A stretch of 64,000 nucleotides of DNA from Micavibrio sp. UBA5572 (GCA_002425415.1 DIMG01000016.1:124001-188000); one strand, 5' to 3'; positions 8,683 to 18,246 are shown, counted from the first letter of the stretch. Translations and numbers: made by a program. Notes: generated from the letters alone by a model not told the origin.

Positions 8683-11331
8683 ATGAAGACTGTTAAGGAT
8701 GTTCGTTCCGAATTTTTGAATTACTTTGCCGGACAGGGGCATGAAGTTGTGCCGTCCAGTTCGTTGATCCCGCATAATGATCCGACCTTGATGTTTGTGA
8801 ATTCGGGTATGGTTCAATTCAAGGATATTTTTACCGGAAAAGAAACGCGTCCTTATACACGCGCGACGACTGCACAGAAATCTGTTCGTGCAGGGGGCAA
8901 GCATAATGACCTTGATAATGTCGGCTATACGGCACGTCACCATACTTTCTTTGAGATGATGGGTAATTTTTCGTTTGGTGATTATTTCAAGAGTGACGCT
9001 ATTCCGTTTGCGTGGGATGTTGTGACCAAGGTTTTGGGGTTTTCTCCTGAAAAATTATGTGTGACGGTTTATCATGATGATGATGAGGCGGCCAATATTT
9101 GGAAGAAAGTAACAGGGTTTTCCGATAGTAAAATTATTCGCATCGATACAATGGATAATTTCTGGATGATGGGTGATACAGGGCCTTGTGGGCCTTGTTC
9201 CGAGATTTTTTATGACCATGGCGATAAAATTTGGGGAGGGCTTCCGGGGTCTGCCGAGGCTGATGGTGATCGTTTCATTGAAATTTGGAATCTGGTGTTT
9301 ATGCAGTATGAGCAACTTGCTGACGGAACACGTATTCCATTGCCGAAGCCATCGATTGATACAGGAATGGGGTTGGAGCGTGTTGCTGCTGTTTTGCAGG
9401 GGAAACACAATAACTATGATATTGATCTGTTCCAGTCGATCATCAAACATTCGTCTGATTTGACAGGTGTTTCTGCCAGTGGAGATATGGTGGCATCCCA
9501 TCGTGTGATTGCCGACCATTTGCGGGCGGCTGCGTTTTTAATTGCCGATGGTGTGATGCCGTCCAATGAAGGGCGCGGTTATGTGCTGCGTCGGATTATG
9601 CGTCGTGGCATGCGGCATGCCCATTTGTTGGGTGCTAAAGATCCATTGTTGGTTCAATTATTTCCGACTTTGCAGTCGACTATGGGAGAAGCTTATCCTG
9701 AGTTATACCGTGCACAAGCTTTGATTTCCGAGACACTGCGGATGGAAGAAACAAAATTCAAGCAGACATTGGATCGTGGTTTGAAATTGCTGGATGATGA
9801 ATGTTCATCATTGGGTAATGGTCAGACTTTGGCTGGTGATGTCGCTTTTAAACTTTATGATACTTATGGCTTTCCACTTGATTTGACTCAGGATGCTTTG
9901 AAAGAACGGAATATTGGCGTTGATACCAAAGGGTTCAATGTGTGTATGGATCGCCAGAAAGCCGAAGCGCGCAAAGCTTGGGCAGGGTCTGGTGATGTTG
10001 CAACTGAAACGGTTTGGTATGAGTTGGCGGAGTCCAAGGGAGCTACAGAATTTTTGGGCTATGATAAAGAATTGTCCGAAGCAGAAATTGTGGCGATTGT
10101 TAAAAATGGTGTGTTGGTCGATCAAGCTCAAACAGGGGATGAAGTCCAAATTGTTTTAAACCAGACTCCGTTTTATGCGGAATCGGGTGGGCAAATTGGG
10201 GATACCGGCACTCTGATTGGGGATTCGTCGAATTTTGCGGTTGAAAATACAGCCAAGAAACTTGGAAAGCTGCATGTTCATGTTGGGCGCGTTTGTTCGG
10301 GAAGTTTCAAAGTTGGGCAAGGGGTTGAAGCCATTGTCGATCATGCGCGGCGTTCCGATATTCGTGTTCATCACTCGGTCACGCATTTGTTGCATGAAGC
10401 TTTGCGTCAAACTTTGGGCGATCATGTCGCGCAAAAAGGGTCGTTGCAAACATCTGATCGGACGCGTTTTGACGTGTCCCATCCTGTGGCGATGACGATG
10501 GATCAAATTCAAACTGTCGAGCGAATGGTTAATCGTGAAATATGGGCGGATACGCCAGTTGTGACCAAGTTGATGGATCTGGAAGAGGCTCAAAAATCCG
10601 GTGCGCGGGCATTATTCGGTGAAAAATACGATACGGAAGTTCGAGTGGTTTCGATGGGACGACCTGATAATAACGGCAAGATTCCTTTTTCGGTCGAGTT
10701 ATGCGGCGGAACGCATGTGAGTCGTACAGGCGAGATCGGATTGTTCAAAATTGTAACGGAATCGGCTGTTGGGTCTGGTATTCGTCGTGTTGAGGCTGTG
10801 GCGGGTGCGACGGCTTTGGCTTATCTGGAAGAACAGGAACATCGTTTGATGGAAACGGCAGGGGTGTTGAAAGCCAATGCGCCGGATGTGGTTGATCGTG
10901 TAAAAGCTTTGTTGGATGAAAAGAAAAAGCTTGAGCAAGAATTGACCAATTTGCGCCGAAAAATGGCAACGGGTGGTGGGGCAAATGATTCTGCTCCGCA
11001 AGCCAAAGAGATTGGTGGAGTTAAATTTATTTCGCGTATTCTGGACGATGTTCCGGCAAAAGATTTAAAATTGATGGCGGATGATTTTAAAACGCAAATC
11101 GGATCAGGTGTTGTAACTTTGATTGCTAGTTTCGAGGGCAAAGTTTCGATCGTTGTTGCTGTGACTGATGATCTGACGTCCAAAATCAGTGCGGTTGATC
11201 TGGTTCGTGCAGGCGCAGAAGCCATGGGCGGCAAAGGCGGCGGCGGACGTCCTGATATGGCTCAAGCGGGCGGAACAAATGCAGATGCTGCCAATGATGC
11301 TGTTTTATTGATCGAGAAGATGATCGGATAA
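8683..11331 (+). CDS. alaS: Alanyl-tRNA synthetase
   Basis: AlaRS charges tRNA-Ala and edits mischarged Ser and Gly. The 882 residues match the family length. The N-terminal class II catalytic core includes FFEMMGNFSFGDYFK and TGMGLERVAAVLQG. The editing domain shows the zinc-site pair HHSVTHLLHEAL and CGGTHVSRTGEIG. The C-terminal C-Ala domain ends with the glycine-rich GGKGGGGRPDMAQAGG. A purine-rich site (AGAGAGACA) lies just before the ATG. In many alphaproteobacteria alaS follows recA; here an ABC exporter lies upstream instead. Confidence 0.98.
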   Translation: MKTVKDVRSEFLNYFAGQGHEVVPSSSLIPHNDPTLMFVNSGMVQFKDIFTGKETRPYTRATTAQKSVRAGGKHNDLDNVGYTARHHTFFEMMGNFSFGDYFKSDAIPFAWDVVTKVLGFSPEKLCVTVYHDDDEAANIWKKVTGFSDSKIIRIDTMDNFWMMGDTGPCGPCSEIFYDHGDKIWGGLPGSAEADGDRFIEIWNLVFMQYEQLADGTRIPLPKPSIDTGMGLERVAAVLQGKHNNYDIDLFQSIIKHSSDLTGVSASGDMVASHRVIADHLRAAAFLIADGVMPSNEGRGYVLRRIMRRGMRHAHLLGAKDPLLVQLFPTLQSTMGEAYPELYRAQALISETLRMEETKFKQTLDRGLKLLDDECSSLGNGQTLAGDVAFKLYDTYGFPLDLTQDALKERNIGVDTKGFNVCMDRQKAEARKAWAGSGDVATETVWYELAESKGATEFLGYDKELSEAEIVAIVKNGVLVDQAQTGDEVQIVLNQTPFYAESGGQIGDTGTLIGDSSNFAVENTAKKLGKLHVHVGRVCSGSFKVGQGVEAIVDHARRSDIRVHHSVTHLLHEALRQTLGDHVAQKGSLQTSDRTRFDVSHPVAMTMDQIQTVERMVNREIWADTPVVTKLMDLEEAQKSGARALFGEKYDTEVRVVSMGRPDNNGKIPFSVELCGGTHVSRTGEIGLFKIVTESAVGSGIRRVEAVAGATALAYLEEQEHRLMETAGVLKANAPDVVDRVKALLDEKKKLEQELTNLRRKMATGGGANDSAPQAKEIGGVKFISRILDDVPAKDLKLMADDFKTQIGSGVVTLIASFEGKVSIVVAVTDDLTSKISAVDLVRAGAEAMGGKGGGGRPDMAQAGGTNADAANDAVLLIEKMIG

Positions 11332-11338
11332 TCCGCCC

Positions 11339-12340
11339 TTAATGAAAGAATCCGCGCATGCCGTCTATAACCTTTTTGCAACTGTTTAATTTAGACCAAA
11401 TTCCTTTTGCGTTTGTGGACAGATTTTCAAATTGTTGTTGGGCTTGCGACATAATTTTTTCAGGATTAATATTGTTGTCGAACATGCTCCAAAAACCCAG
11501 TTGGTTAAGGAGGGCATAATTTACAAATCTTCTGCGTGCTTGGAGGCTATCCGCGATCTCTTGGCATTGTGTTGCTACTTTAAAAACTCTCCCTAAATAA
11601 GACGTGCTGGATTTTATACTGGCCGCTCTGATCTCGCGTTCCATTCTTCTCAAGAGTTTTGGGAACTCTTCTTCTTCAAGACCTTTAATAGAGATTTGTA
11701 ATTCTGCCAGCATATCTCCAACTTTTATGTGACATTTGAGGGCGGCATGCCCTCCTTCTTCGCATGGCCTGCGGAGTTGGTCTTTATAGGAAGTTACAGT
11801 TATTCCTGCTATTGGTTCTTCGCAGAGCAAGGCATTTCGAAGGGTTGCTGCTTCTTGTGGCGTATTGATTAAAATTTGAAATCTTAAATAATCCAGAATC
11901 CTATTTGGGTTTTGATTTACCGTTGGATCGACTAGTTTTCTGCGTGAAGAGCTGACATCTTTCAAAAAGCGGTTATCATCCGGATGGTCTTCCAGATATT
12001 CAATCAAAGTGTCGATGCTTAGTAATGTATATTGTTGTCCTTGATCGTCTTTCAATATTGCAAAAGGTGCCAAGGTTAATAATTTTTTTGCTATGGTGAG
12101 AAATTCGGCTCTAAGCTGCCTTGCCGTTCTCGTATGATCTTCAATCGATTTTGATACAGGTTGTGTGTCCGTATCCCACTTAGATTCCCAAGGAATATTG
12201 GGAGGGGTTAGCGTAACAGTTTGAAAGCTTAGTGATAAATCTTTTGATTTTTTCATTTGCGCTAACTTTTCATTCTCCCATGTTTTTAGCATTTTTGTTT
12301 TCCATTTGAATTGATACGTTGTGTTTCGTTTATATGTCAA
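11339..12340 (-). CDS. Hypothetical protein with a possible RelA/SpoT-like nucleotidyltransferase region
   Basis: The 333-residue protein has no confident family. Residues ~150-235 recall the (p)ppGpp synthetase fold. NRILDYLRFQILINTP sits where that family has its 'DliG.Rii' strand, KDQLRRPCEEGGHAALK recalls the 'KD.I..PK..GY.s.H' substrate loop, and GDMLAELQIS recalls the 'vEiQIRT' strand. The usual tyrosine and arginine are changed, so activity is uncertain. The N-terminus is basic and has no signal peptide. The gene is more AT-rich than alaS and ndk on either side and may be acquired. It converges on alaS with an 8-base gap. An alternative view is an unrelated alpha/beta protein. Confidence 0.6.
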   Translation of the reverse strand: MTYKRNTTYQFKWKTKMLKTWENEKLAQMKKSKDLSLSFQTVTLTPPNIPWESKWDTDTQPVSKSIEDHTRTARQLRAEFLTIAKKLLTLAPFAILKDDQGQQYTLLSIDTLIEYLEDHPDDNRFLKDVSSSRRKLVDPTVNQNPNRILDYLRFQILINTPQEAATLRNALLCEEPIAGITVTSYKDQLRRPCEEGGHAALKCHIKVGDMLAELQISIKGLEEEEFPKLLRRMEREIRAASIKSSTSYLGRVFKVATQCQEIADSLQARRRFVNYALLNQLGFWSMFDNNINPEKIMSQAQQQFENLSTNAKGIWSKLNSCKKVIDGMRGFFH

Positions 12341-12450
12341 TTAAAAAGTAAAGTTAAACTTTAAATTTTCTTAATTTTTAGATTTAGGGGGAGAATTATG
12401 TGTATTTTGAGCATGTAAGACATATTGAAATCGCATATCAAGATTTTGAC

Positions 12451-12479
12451 TTGTTTTTTGGTGTCCAAATCCCTATAAG
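12451..12479 (+). promoter_or_regulatory. Possible ndk promoter
   Basis: TTGTTT and TATAAG are spaced by 17 bases, about 50 bases upstream of the ndk start codon. The match to a sigma-70-type promoter is moderate and rests on pattern only. Confidence 0.35.
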
Positions 12480-12529
12480 CAGGGCAACGAATTTGACCCT
12501 GAACACGACGAGGAAAGAGGGAATATATT

Positions 12530-12952
12530 ATGGCTATCGAGCGTACTTTTTCGATCATTAAACCTGATGCAACCAAACGTAATCTGACTGGTGCGATTAA
12601 CGCCCGCCTTGAAGAAAATGGTTTGCGCATTGTTGCCCAAAAACGCATTCAAATGACAGAAACCCAAGCCAAGAAATTCTATGAAGTTCATGCCGCTCGG
12701 CCTTTTTATGGCGAATTGGTCAGTTTTATGATTTCCGGCCCTGTTGTTGTTCAGGTTCTGGAAGGTGAGAATGCCGTTCTCAAGAACCGTGAAATCATGG
12801 GTGCTACCAACCCGAATGATGCCGCTGCCGGTACAATCCGCAAGGATTTTGCAGAGAGTATCGAAGCAAATTCGGTTCATGGATCAGATAGCCTCGAAAA
12901 CGCGGCTATTGAGATTGCTTACTTTTTTAGCGGAACTGAAATTATCGGTTAA
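12530..12952 (+). CDS. ndk: Nucleoside diphosphate kinase
   Basis: Ndk balances nucleoside triphosphate pools by passing the ATP gamma-phosphate through a phospho-histidine. The 140-residue length is standard. The start ERTFSIIKPDATKRN, the substrate-binding region ending with GPVVVQVLEGENAV, and the active-site stretch NSVHGSDSLENAA, which contains the catalytic His, are all present. Upstream purines (GAGGAAAGAGGGAA) supply the ribosome binding site. A terminator hairpin follows at 12984. Confidence 0.98.
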   Translation: MAIERTFSIIKPDATKRNLTGAINARLEENGLRIVAQKRIQMTETQAKKFYEVHAARPFYGELVSFMISGPVVVQVLEGENAVLKNREIMGATNPNDAAAGTIRKDFAESIEANSVHGSDSLENAAIEIAYFFSGTEIIG

Positions 12953-12983
12953 TCGGTTTTCCATTTTATACATCAATTTATTG

Positions 12984-13016
12984 ACAGGGATGGCTCGTTG
13001 GGCTATCCCTGTTTTA
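12984..13016 (+). terminator. Rho-independent terminator after ndk
   Basis: ACAGGGAT and ATCCCTGT form the stem, with an inner GC/GC extension and a loop around TCGTTGG. TTTT follows. It lies 31 bases after the ndk stop. Confidence 0.75.
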
Positions 13017-13047
13017 ACTTATGAAAAAGAAAATAATGAGGTGTAAG

Positions 13048-13350
13048 ATGGATGCTTCAAGTGTTGCTGCAAAAAGCCGTGTTGAGGATGCCCAGAGGCA
13101 TTATAAACATGTGCGTCGTGAGATTTTCCCCCGCGTGCGGTCAGTTGTTTCTGCGGTGAGTGCATTTGCGGCGGTTGTGGTTCCGTCTCCAACTCTTAAG
13201 GCTTCTTTTGCTGCAGTTTCCGTTCTTTCTGCAGCCGCTGCTGTATGGGATTACTATCAGAAAGATGTTTTTGGTTTCAGTGATGCTTTGTGGTTGAAAA
13301 TAGCGAAGACCAATCTTCATCAGGCGACACAGGAATCCCGTCCTTTATAA
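13048..13350 (+). CDS. Small hydrophobic protein of unknown function
   Basis: The protein has 100 residues from the ATG at 13048, which follows GAGGTG at a proper distance. An in-frame ATG at 13021 would add nine lysine-rich residues but falls almost on the ndk terminator. The middle (residues ~35-70, SVVSAVSAFAAVVV and AAVSVLSAAAAVW) is hydrophobic and could form one or two membrane helices. The flanks are polar and charged. No family is recognised. It converges on pntB with a 5-base gap. Confidence 0.6.
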   Translation: MDASSVAAKSRVEDAQRHYKHVRREIFPRVRSVVSAVSAFAAVVVPSPTLKASFAAVSVLSAAAAVWDYYQKDVFGFSDALWLKIAKTNLHQATQESRPL

Positions 13351-13355
13351 GGAAG

Positions 13356-14747
13356 TTAAGCTTCCATGGCTTTGACGATTTCTTCGGTCATTTTTTTCGC
13401 GTCACCCAAGAGCATCAGTGTGTTGTCGGCAAAGAATAGCGGGTTGTCGACTCCCGCATAGCCTGCCCCCATTGACCTTTTCACAAAGAGAACAGTTTTA
13501 GCGCGTTCAACATCCAGAATCGGCATGCCGTAGATTGGTGAAGACGGGTCTGTTCTGGCGGCTGGGTTGGTAATATCGTTTGCGCCAATTACGTAGGCGA
13601 CGTCGGCTTGAGCAAAGTCGCGGTTGATGTCTTCAAGTTCGAAGACTTCGTCATACGGGACGTTGGCTTCGGCCAGAAGGACATTCATGTGTCCGGGCAT
13701 GCGGCCTGCAACCGGATGGATCGCGTATTTGACTTCGACGCCATGGGCTTTGAGCGTGTCGCCCATTTCACGCAAAACGTGTTGAGCTTGCGCAACGGCC
13801 ATGCCGTATCCGGGGACGATAATCACTTTGGCTGCATTTTTCATGATAAAGGCTGCGTCTTCGGCTGATCCGATTTTTGCGGCTTTGTCTGATGAATTTG
13901 TGATGGTGGTTGCTCCGCTTTCTGCGCCAAATCCCCCTAAAATGACACTTAGGAACGACCGGTTCATGCCTTTACACATGATGTAAGACAGAATGGCTCC
14001 TGATGCTCCGACCAATGCTCCGGTGATAATCAGCAACGGGTTCTGTAGTGTAAAGCCGATGCCTGCGGCTGCCCAACCGGAATAGGAATTCAGCATTGAG
14101 ACAATCACTGGCATATCTGCTCCGCCGATCGGAACAATCAACAAAATTCCGAGGATAAGAGAGAATAGAATAATCATCCAGAACAGGGATGTGCTTTCAG
14201 AGATGCAAATCATCACAATCAATGCGATCAGAGATAATGCCAGAATAGCATTGATGATATGCTGGCCGGAAAAGGTCAGGGGTTTACCAGAGATCACTCC
14301 TTGCAATTTCCCCCATGCAATAATTGATCCTGTAAAAGTGATAGCACCGATCGCAACACCCAATGACATTTCAATCAGGGACGACATGTGGATATTGCCA
14401 GGCGATCCGATATTGTATGCTTCGGGGTTGTGGAAAGCGGCAACGGCCACGCAGACGGCTGCCAGACCGACCAAAGAGTGGAAGGCTGCCACCAGTTGTG
14501 GAAGGGCGGTCATCTGGATTTTAACGGCCGTGATAGAGCCGATTGTTCCACCAATAATGATCCCTGCTATAATCAGGCCATAGGATTGGACTTCCGGAGA
14601 GGCAAGGGTTGTTGCAATGGCAAGCCCCATGCCGGCCATGCCAAAATTCAATCCTTGACGGGCTGTTTCCGGATGGGACAATCCGCGCAGCGACAAGATA
14701 AACAGGATCGATGATACAAGATAAAGGAGTGATGAAAATTCAGCCAT
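13356..14747 (-). CDS. pntB: NAD(P) transhydrogenase subunit beta
   Basis: PntB holds part of the membrane proton channel and the NADP(H)-binding domain III of the transhydrogenase, which uses the proton gradient to make NADPH from NADH. The 463-residue protein starts with many hydrophobic segments. The C-terminal domain III shows VPGYGMAVAQAQHVLREM and the NADP-binding stretch VIGANDITNPAARTDPSSPI, followed by KRSMGAGYAG. It is the last gene of pntAA-pntAB-pntB, 18 bases after pntAB. Confidence 0.97.
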   Translation of the reverse strand: MAEFSSLLYLVSSILFILSLRGLSHPETARQGLNFGMAGMGLAIATTLASPEVQSYGLIIAGIIIGGTIGSITAVKIQMTALPQLVAAFHSLVGLAAVCVAVAAFHNPEAYNIGSPGNIHMSSLIEMSLGVAIGAITFTGSIIAWGKLQGVISGKPLTFSGQHIINAILALSLIALIVMICISESTSLFWMIILFSLILGILLIVPIGGADMPVIVSMLNSYSGWAAAGIGFTLQNPLLIITGALVGASGAILSYIMCKGMNRSFLSVILGGFGAESGATTITNSSDKAAKIGSAEDAAFIMKNAAKVIIVPGYGMAVAQAQHVLREMGDTLKAHGVEVKYAIHPVAGRMPGHMNVLLAEANVPYDEVFELEDINRDFAQADVAYVIGANDITNPAARTDPSSPIYGMPILDVERAKTVLFVKRSMGAGYAGVDNPLFFADNTLMLLGDAKKMTEEIVKAMEA

Positions 14748-14765
14748 AATACTTACGTTCCAATC

Positions 14766-15176
14766 CTATGATTTCTTTTTAAACATGTGCAGCATGCGAC
14801 GGGTGACGATAAAGCCACCGAAGATATTGATCGATACCAGAACAACGCCGAGAAAGCCGACTATTTTTGAAAAGCTGGTTTCGGCGGGGCCTGCTGCAAT
14901 GAGGGCGCCGACAATAATAACCGATGAAATGGCATTTGTGATTGCCATAAGTGGTGAATGCAAGGCAGGAGTTACGCGCCAGACAACATAGTATCCGACG
15001 AAGCAGGCCAAAACAAAAATGGTCAAGCCCATGGTCAAAAAATCAGCGTTATGTCCGGTTGCGAAGCTGAATGATGTAACGTCATTGGCCAGACGGTCTG
15101 CTTGCGCGGAGAGTTGTTGCGCAAGGCTTGAGACCTGATGGGCTTGATCGGCAATTTCTGTTTGTGGATCTGCCAT
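14766..15176 (-). CDS. pntAB: NAD(P) transhydrogenase subunit alpha, part 2
   Basis: This short subunit carries the membrane helices that in E. coli form the C-terminal part of PntA. It is 136 residues with three hydrophobic segments (DFLTMGLTIFVLACFVGYYV, a second around MAITNAISSVIIVGALIAAG, a third near VGFLGVVLVSINIFGGF). The N-terminal ~35 residues are polar and predicted helical. The split alpha subunit is the usual alphaproteobacterial arrangement. It lies between pntAA and pntB on the same strand. Confidence 0.93.
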   Translation of the reverse strand: MADPQTEIADQAHQVSSLAQQLSAQADRLANDVTSFSFATGHNADFLTMGLTIFVLACFVGYYVVWRVTPALHSPLMAITNAISSVIIVGALIAAGPAETSFSKIVGFLGVVLVSINIFGGFIVTRRMLHMFKKKS

Positions 15177-15197
15177 AATTTTTTACCTCGTTGATCT

Positions 15198-16322
15198 TTA
15201 TTGAAAGTTCGGGTGAATGATTTGACCGTCTTTGGTCAGGGTTGTTGCTTTGACAATATCGTCTTCCATGTCGAGTGCCAGAGCCCCGTCTTTGTCGACG
15301 AGAATTCCCAAAAAGTTCAGGAGGTTTCTTGAGTAAAGGGCGGAGGCATCTGTTGCAATACGTGAGGGCATATTGTGGAAGCCAATAATTTTCACGCCAT
15401 TGACGTCTACTATTTCTCCAGGTTTTGAAAGAGTGCAGTTGCCGCCTTGTTCGACTGCAAGATCAATGATGATTGATCCTGCTTTCATCGACTTGACCAT
15501 ATCTTCTGTTACCAGAACAGGGGCAGGGCGTCCGGGGATCAGTGCGGTTGTAATCACAATGTCTTGTTTGACGATTGTTTCTGCAACCAAAGTTGCTTGT
15601 TTGCGTTTAAAGTCATCGGACATTTCTTTGGCGTAACCGCCTGCGGTTTCAGCTTGTTTCATTTCGTCACTTTCTACCATGACAAAACTTGCACCAAGCG
15701 ATTGGACTTGTTCTTTGGCTGCTGGGCGAACGTCTGTCGCAGAGACAATCGCGCCCAAACGTTTGGCGGTTGCAATGGCTTGAAGGCCAGCAACGCCTGC
15801 ACCCATCACAAAGACGCGAGCCGGAGCAATTGTTCCGGCGGCGGTCATCATCATCGGGAATGCGCGGGTGTAATATGTTGCGGCATCCAGTACTGCTTTA
15901 TAGCCTGCGAGGTTGGATTGGGATGATAGGACATCCATTGCTTGGGCGCGGGTAATGCGCGGAACCAATTCCATGGACAGGGCTGTGATTTGAGCTTGGG
16001 CGTAAGCGCTTATTCTTTGCGTGTCGCCATAAGGAGATAGCATGCCGATCAGCAAGGCATCTTTTTTCATCTTCGGCAATGTCGCCGGAGACTGCACACA
16101 TAAAACTATGTCGGCATCTTTTGCGGCTTTGTCATTGTCGGCGGATAAAGTTGCACCTGCGGCTTCGAATTCTGAGTCAATGTAGGACGCGGGAAGTCCT
16201 GCTCCGCTTACAACATAAATTTCAAATCCTTTGGCGATTAATTTTTTGACGGTTTCCGGTGTGGTCGCAACGCGTGCTTCGTACTCGGCAGTTTCCTTCA
16301 ATACGGCAATTTTCAAAGCCAT
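15198..16322 (-). CDS. pntAA: NAD(P) transhydrogenase subunit alpha, part 1
   Basis: This is the soluble NAD(H)-binding domain I of the transhydrogenase, related to alanine dehydrogenase. The protein has 374 residues. RVATTPETVKKLIAKGFE lies at the start, the Rossmann motif VFVMGAGVAGLQAIATAKRL in the middle, and ATDVRPAAKEQVQSLGA follows. It starts the operon, with pntAB 21 bases behind. Confidence 0.96.
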   Translation of the reverse strand: MALKIAVLKETAEYEARVATTPETVKKLIAKGFEIYVVSGAGLPASYIDSEFEAAGATLSADNDKAAKDADIVLCVQSPATLPKMKKDALLIGMLSPYGDTQRISAYAQAQITALSMELVPRITRAQAMDVLSSQSNLAGYKAVLDAATYYTRAFPMMMTAAGTIAPARVFVMGAGVAGLQAIATAKRLGAIVSATDVRPAAKEQVQSLGASFVMVESDEMKQAETAGGYAKEMSDDFKRKQATLVAETIVKQDIVITTALIPGRPAPVLVTEDMVKSMKAGSIIIDLAVEQGGNCTLSKPGEIVDVNGVKIIGFHNMPSRIATDASALYSRNLLNFLGILVDKDGALALDMEDDIVKATTLTKDGQIIHPNFQ

Positions 16323-16445
16323 GTTCTTTTGTCCTCGTCTCGTATTGTTTTTGAGACGGGTAGTTTGCCTTATTACAACGGATTTTAAAACCCCTGTTTG
16401 GGTGGCATTCCGTACTTTATCAACAGGATCAAAGGAGGGAAGTTT

Positions 16446-17081
16446 TTAAGTATACTTTTTAGAAAAATCGGGTGTCATGGAAATAGATAATCCGATCCCT
16501 GTTTTATCTATCGCCCCCTCAAGTGTATTGGAATATCTAAGCAGGTCATCTGCGTCATTATTGGCCTGTCTTGTTGTCGCCCAGCCTTTGAATAAAACCA
16601 TATCGCCATTTTCCCATAGGTCATCACCGAGAAGTAAACGAGAGGATCGCGTTTTAACATAAGAACTCAGGAGTGATATTCTATCCCAGCCAGGTTGCTC
16701 GTATGAGCGTCTTCTACTAAGGATGGTTGGATTCAACGTTATTCTGTATCCAGCTATGTTGTGCTGGTCTGCAAATTGTTGTGCCACAGCTTCGAATCTT
16801 GTTTTTAGATCAACGGCTATCGCAGCAAAAGCGGAAAGTTTTTTATCTCTGCTATCAGTCAGACGTTTAAGATTCCTTGTTATTGCATCGGAATTATGAA
16901 CGTGAAATTGAGCTTCTTGAATTGCGTGGCAAAGGTCTCTGGCTTTGTCTTCGGATGTGTAGCGACCAAGGGGATTAACTTGATTTGCAAAATGGCCTTT
17001 CAGAATAATGCCTTGAACATTATTTTAGGTAATTTTTGATAATTCACTTGGATCGGTTGTGATGATGATACCTTGGCGCAT
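16446..17081 (-). pseudogene. Unknown gene interrupted by a single in-frame TAA codon
   Basis: From an ATG at 17081, with a perfect AAGGAG six bases upstream, the reverse strand reads MRQGIIITTDPSELSKIT, then TAA (17027-17025), then an unbroken frame of 193 residues to a stop at 16446. It begins NNVQGIILKGHF and ends ISMTPDFSKKYT. The part after the stop has no ATG start; the first weak start is a GTG far downstream (16787). The total, 211 residues plus stop, is exactly in frame, so one substitution would restore the gene. No family is recognised. It lies between pntAA and the EAL gene on the same strand. Confidence 0.7.
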
Positions 17082-17162
17082 TGATAACTCCTTAATTATG
17101 GTTAATTTTGGAGTAGCGTTTTGTTAGTTATATGTCAATATTTTTTATAACGAGGAGGGTTT

Positions 17163-18020
17163 TTATTTCAACAATTCGTTAAATGCGCTGATTTGCAACA
17201 GTAATGTGGTTAATTCGCGTTCGGGAAGGGCTTTTGTAAAATAGTAACCTTGCCCATAACGGCAGCCGAGTTCGCGCAGTTTGAGAGCTTCTTCTTTTGT
17301 TTCGACCCCTTCTGCGATGACCTCGATATTGCGTGCTTTGGCTTCGGAAATTATTTTATTGACTAATATTTCAGCTTCTTTGACGGATAGGAGGTCTTTG
17401 GTAACCAAATGGTCGATTTTTACAGTGCTGATGGGAAAATCATCCATGTATTTGAAAAAAACATCCGGATCGCCTAGGCCATAATCATCGATTGCGATTT
17501 TTAGGCCGGTTTTACGGCAAAGATCAAGGATGGTCTTGGCGTTTTCTCTCTGGTCTTTTAGCAGTTCTCCGGTGATTTCGAGTTGAACCTGTGTTGGTCT
17601 GACATCGCTGGCACTGATGACGTTGTACATTTCATCCAAAAAGCTCTCATCTGCCAGATCGCTGGGGCTGAAATTTACGCTCATATAGATGAATTCATTA
17701 TGTCCGACATGGCTTTCAAGACGTTTTAAGGCTCGAATCGCTTCTTTTAATGCCCATTTACTAGCTTCAACGATCATGCCTGTCCGTTCGGCAACGGGGA
17801 TGAAAATTCCGGGCGAAATAAAGCCGCGCTCAGGATGATTCCATCTCATCAGGGTTTCAAATCCGGCAACCAAACCGGTTTTTAAGTGAATGATGGGCTG
17901 AAAATAGAGTGATAAATTATGATCCAGCATGGCTTGCTGAAATTCAAATGCCAATTCACGATCCGGAATTTCTTCCGGAGGAGTTGTTGGTGGAGATGGT
18001 GTCGTTTCTTTTGAAGTCAT
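17163..18020 (-). CDS. EAL-domain protein, cyclic-di-GMP phosphodiesterase-like
   Basis: The 285-residue protein is a lone EAL domain behind a proline-rich leader of about 18 residues, with no sensor, GGDEF or membrane segment. EAL-type motifs in order are ETLMRWNHP (for EALLRW), VNFSPSDL, LEITG, IDDYGLG (for DDFGTG), TVKID, AEGVET and GQGYYF. Most metal and substrate residues are kept. The LEITE motif has Gly for its second Glu, and DDFGTG is changed, so activity may be low or lost. Loss of activity would make it a c-di-GMP binder. A near-match CtrA box lies 65-80 bases upstream. Confidence 0.88.
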   Translation of the reverse strand: MTSKETTPSPPTTPPEEIPDRELAFEFQQAMLDHNLSLYFQPIIHLKTGLVAGFETLMRWNHPERGFISPGIFIPVAERTGMIVEASKWALKEAIRALKRLESHVGHNEFIYMSVNFSPSDLADESFLDEMYNVISASDVRPTQVQLEITGELLKDQRENAKTILDLCRKTGLKIAIDDYGLGDPDVFFKYMDDFPISTVKIDHLVTKDLLSVKEAEILVNKIISEAKARNIEVIAEGVETKEEALKLRELGCRYGQGYYFTKALPERELTTLLLQISAFNELLK

Positions 18021-18084
18021 TGTTCTTATTTGATAATTTATCTTTTTGAAGGAGGTGTTCCATGCTCAGTGTGCCTGAAAGGAC

Positions 18085-18100
18085 TTAGTGAAGGGTTAAC
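18085..18100. promoter_or_regulatory. CtrA-like site with one mismatch
   Basis: TTAG-N7-TTAAC differs from the CtrA consensus TTAA-N7-TTAAC at one base. It lies between the divergent EAL and rpmJ genes, about 65 bases upstream of the EAL start. A short motif with a mismatch can arise by chance. Confidence 0.3.
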
Positions 18101-18246
18101 ATGATCTCTTTATATTGTAAAAGTCTATGTGAAAATAAAAAATCTTTAAAATTATGGGGTCAATGTGTTTGAATGTGCTTGACAGGGTGGGCGGCAAGAT
18201 TGTAGTGTCCGGTCTCCAAAAGAAGACTAAATTAAGGATTTTAGCG

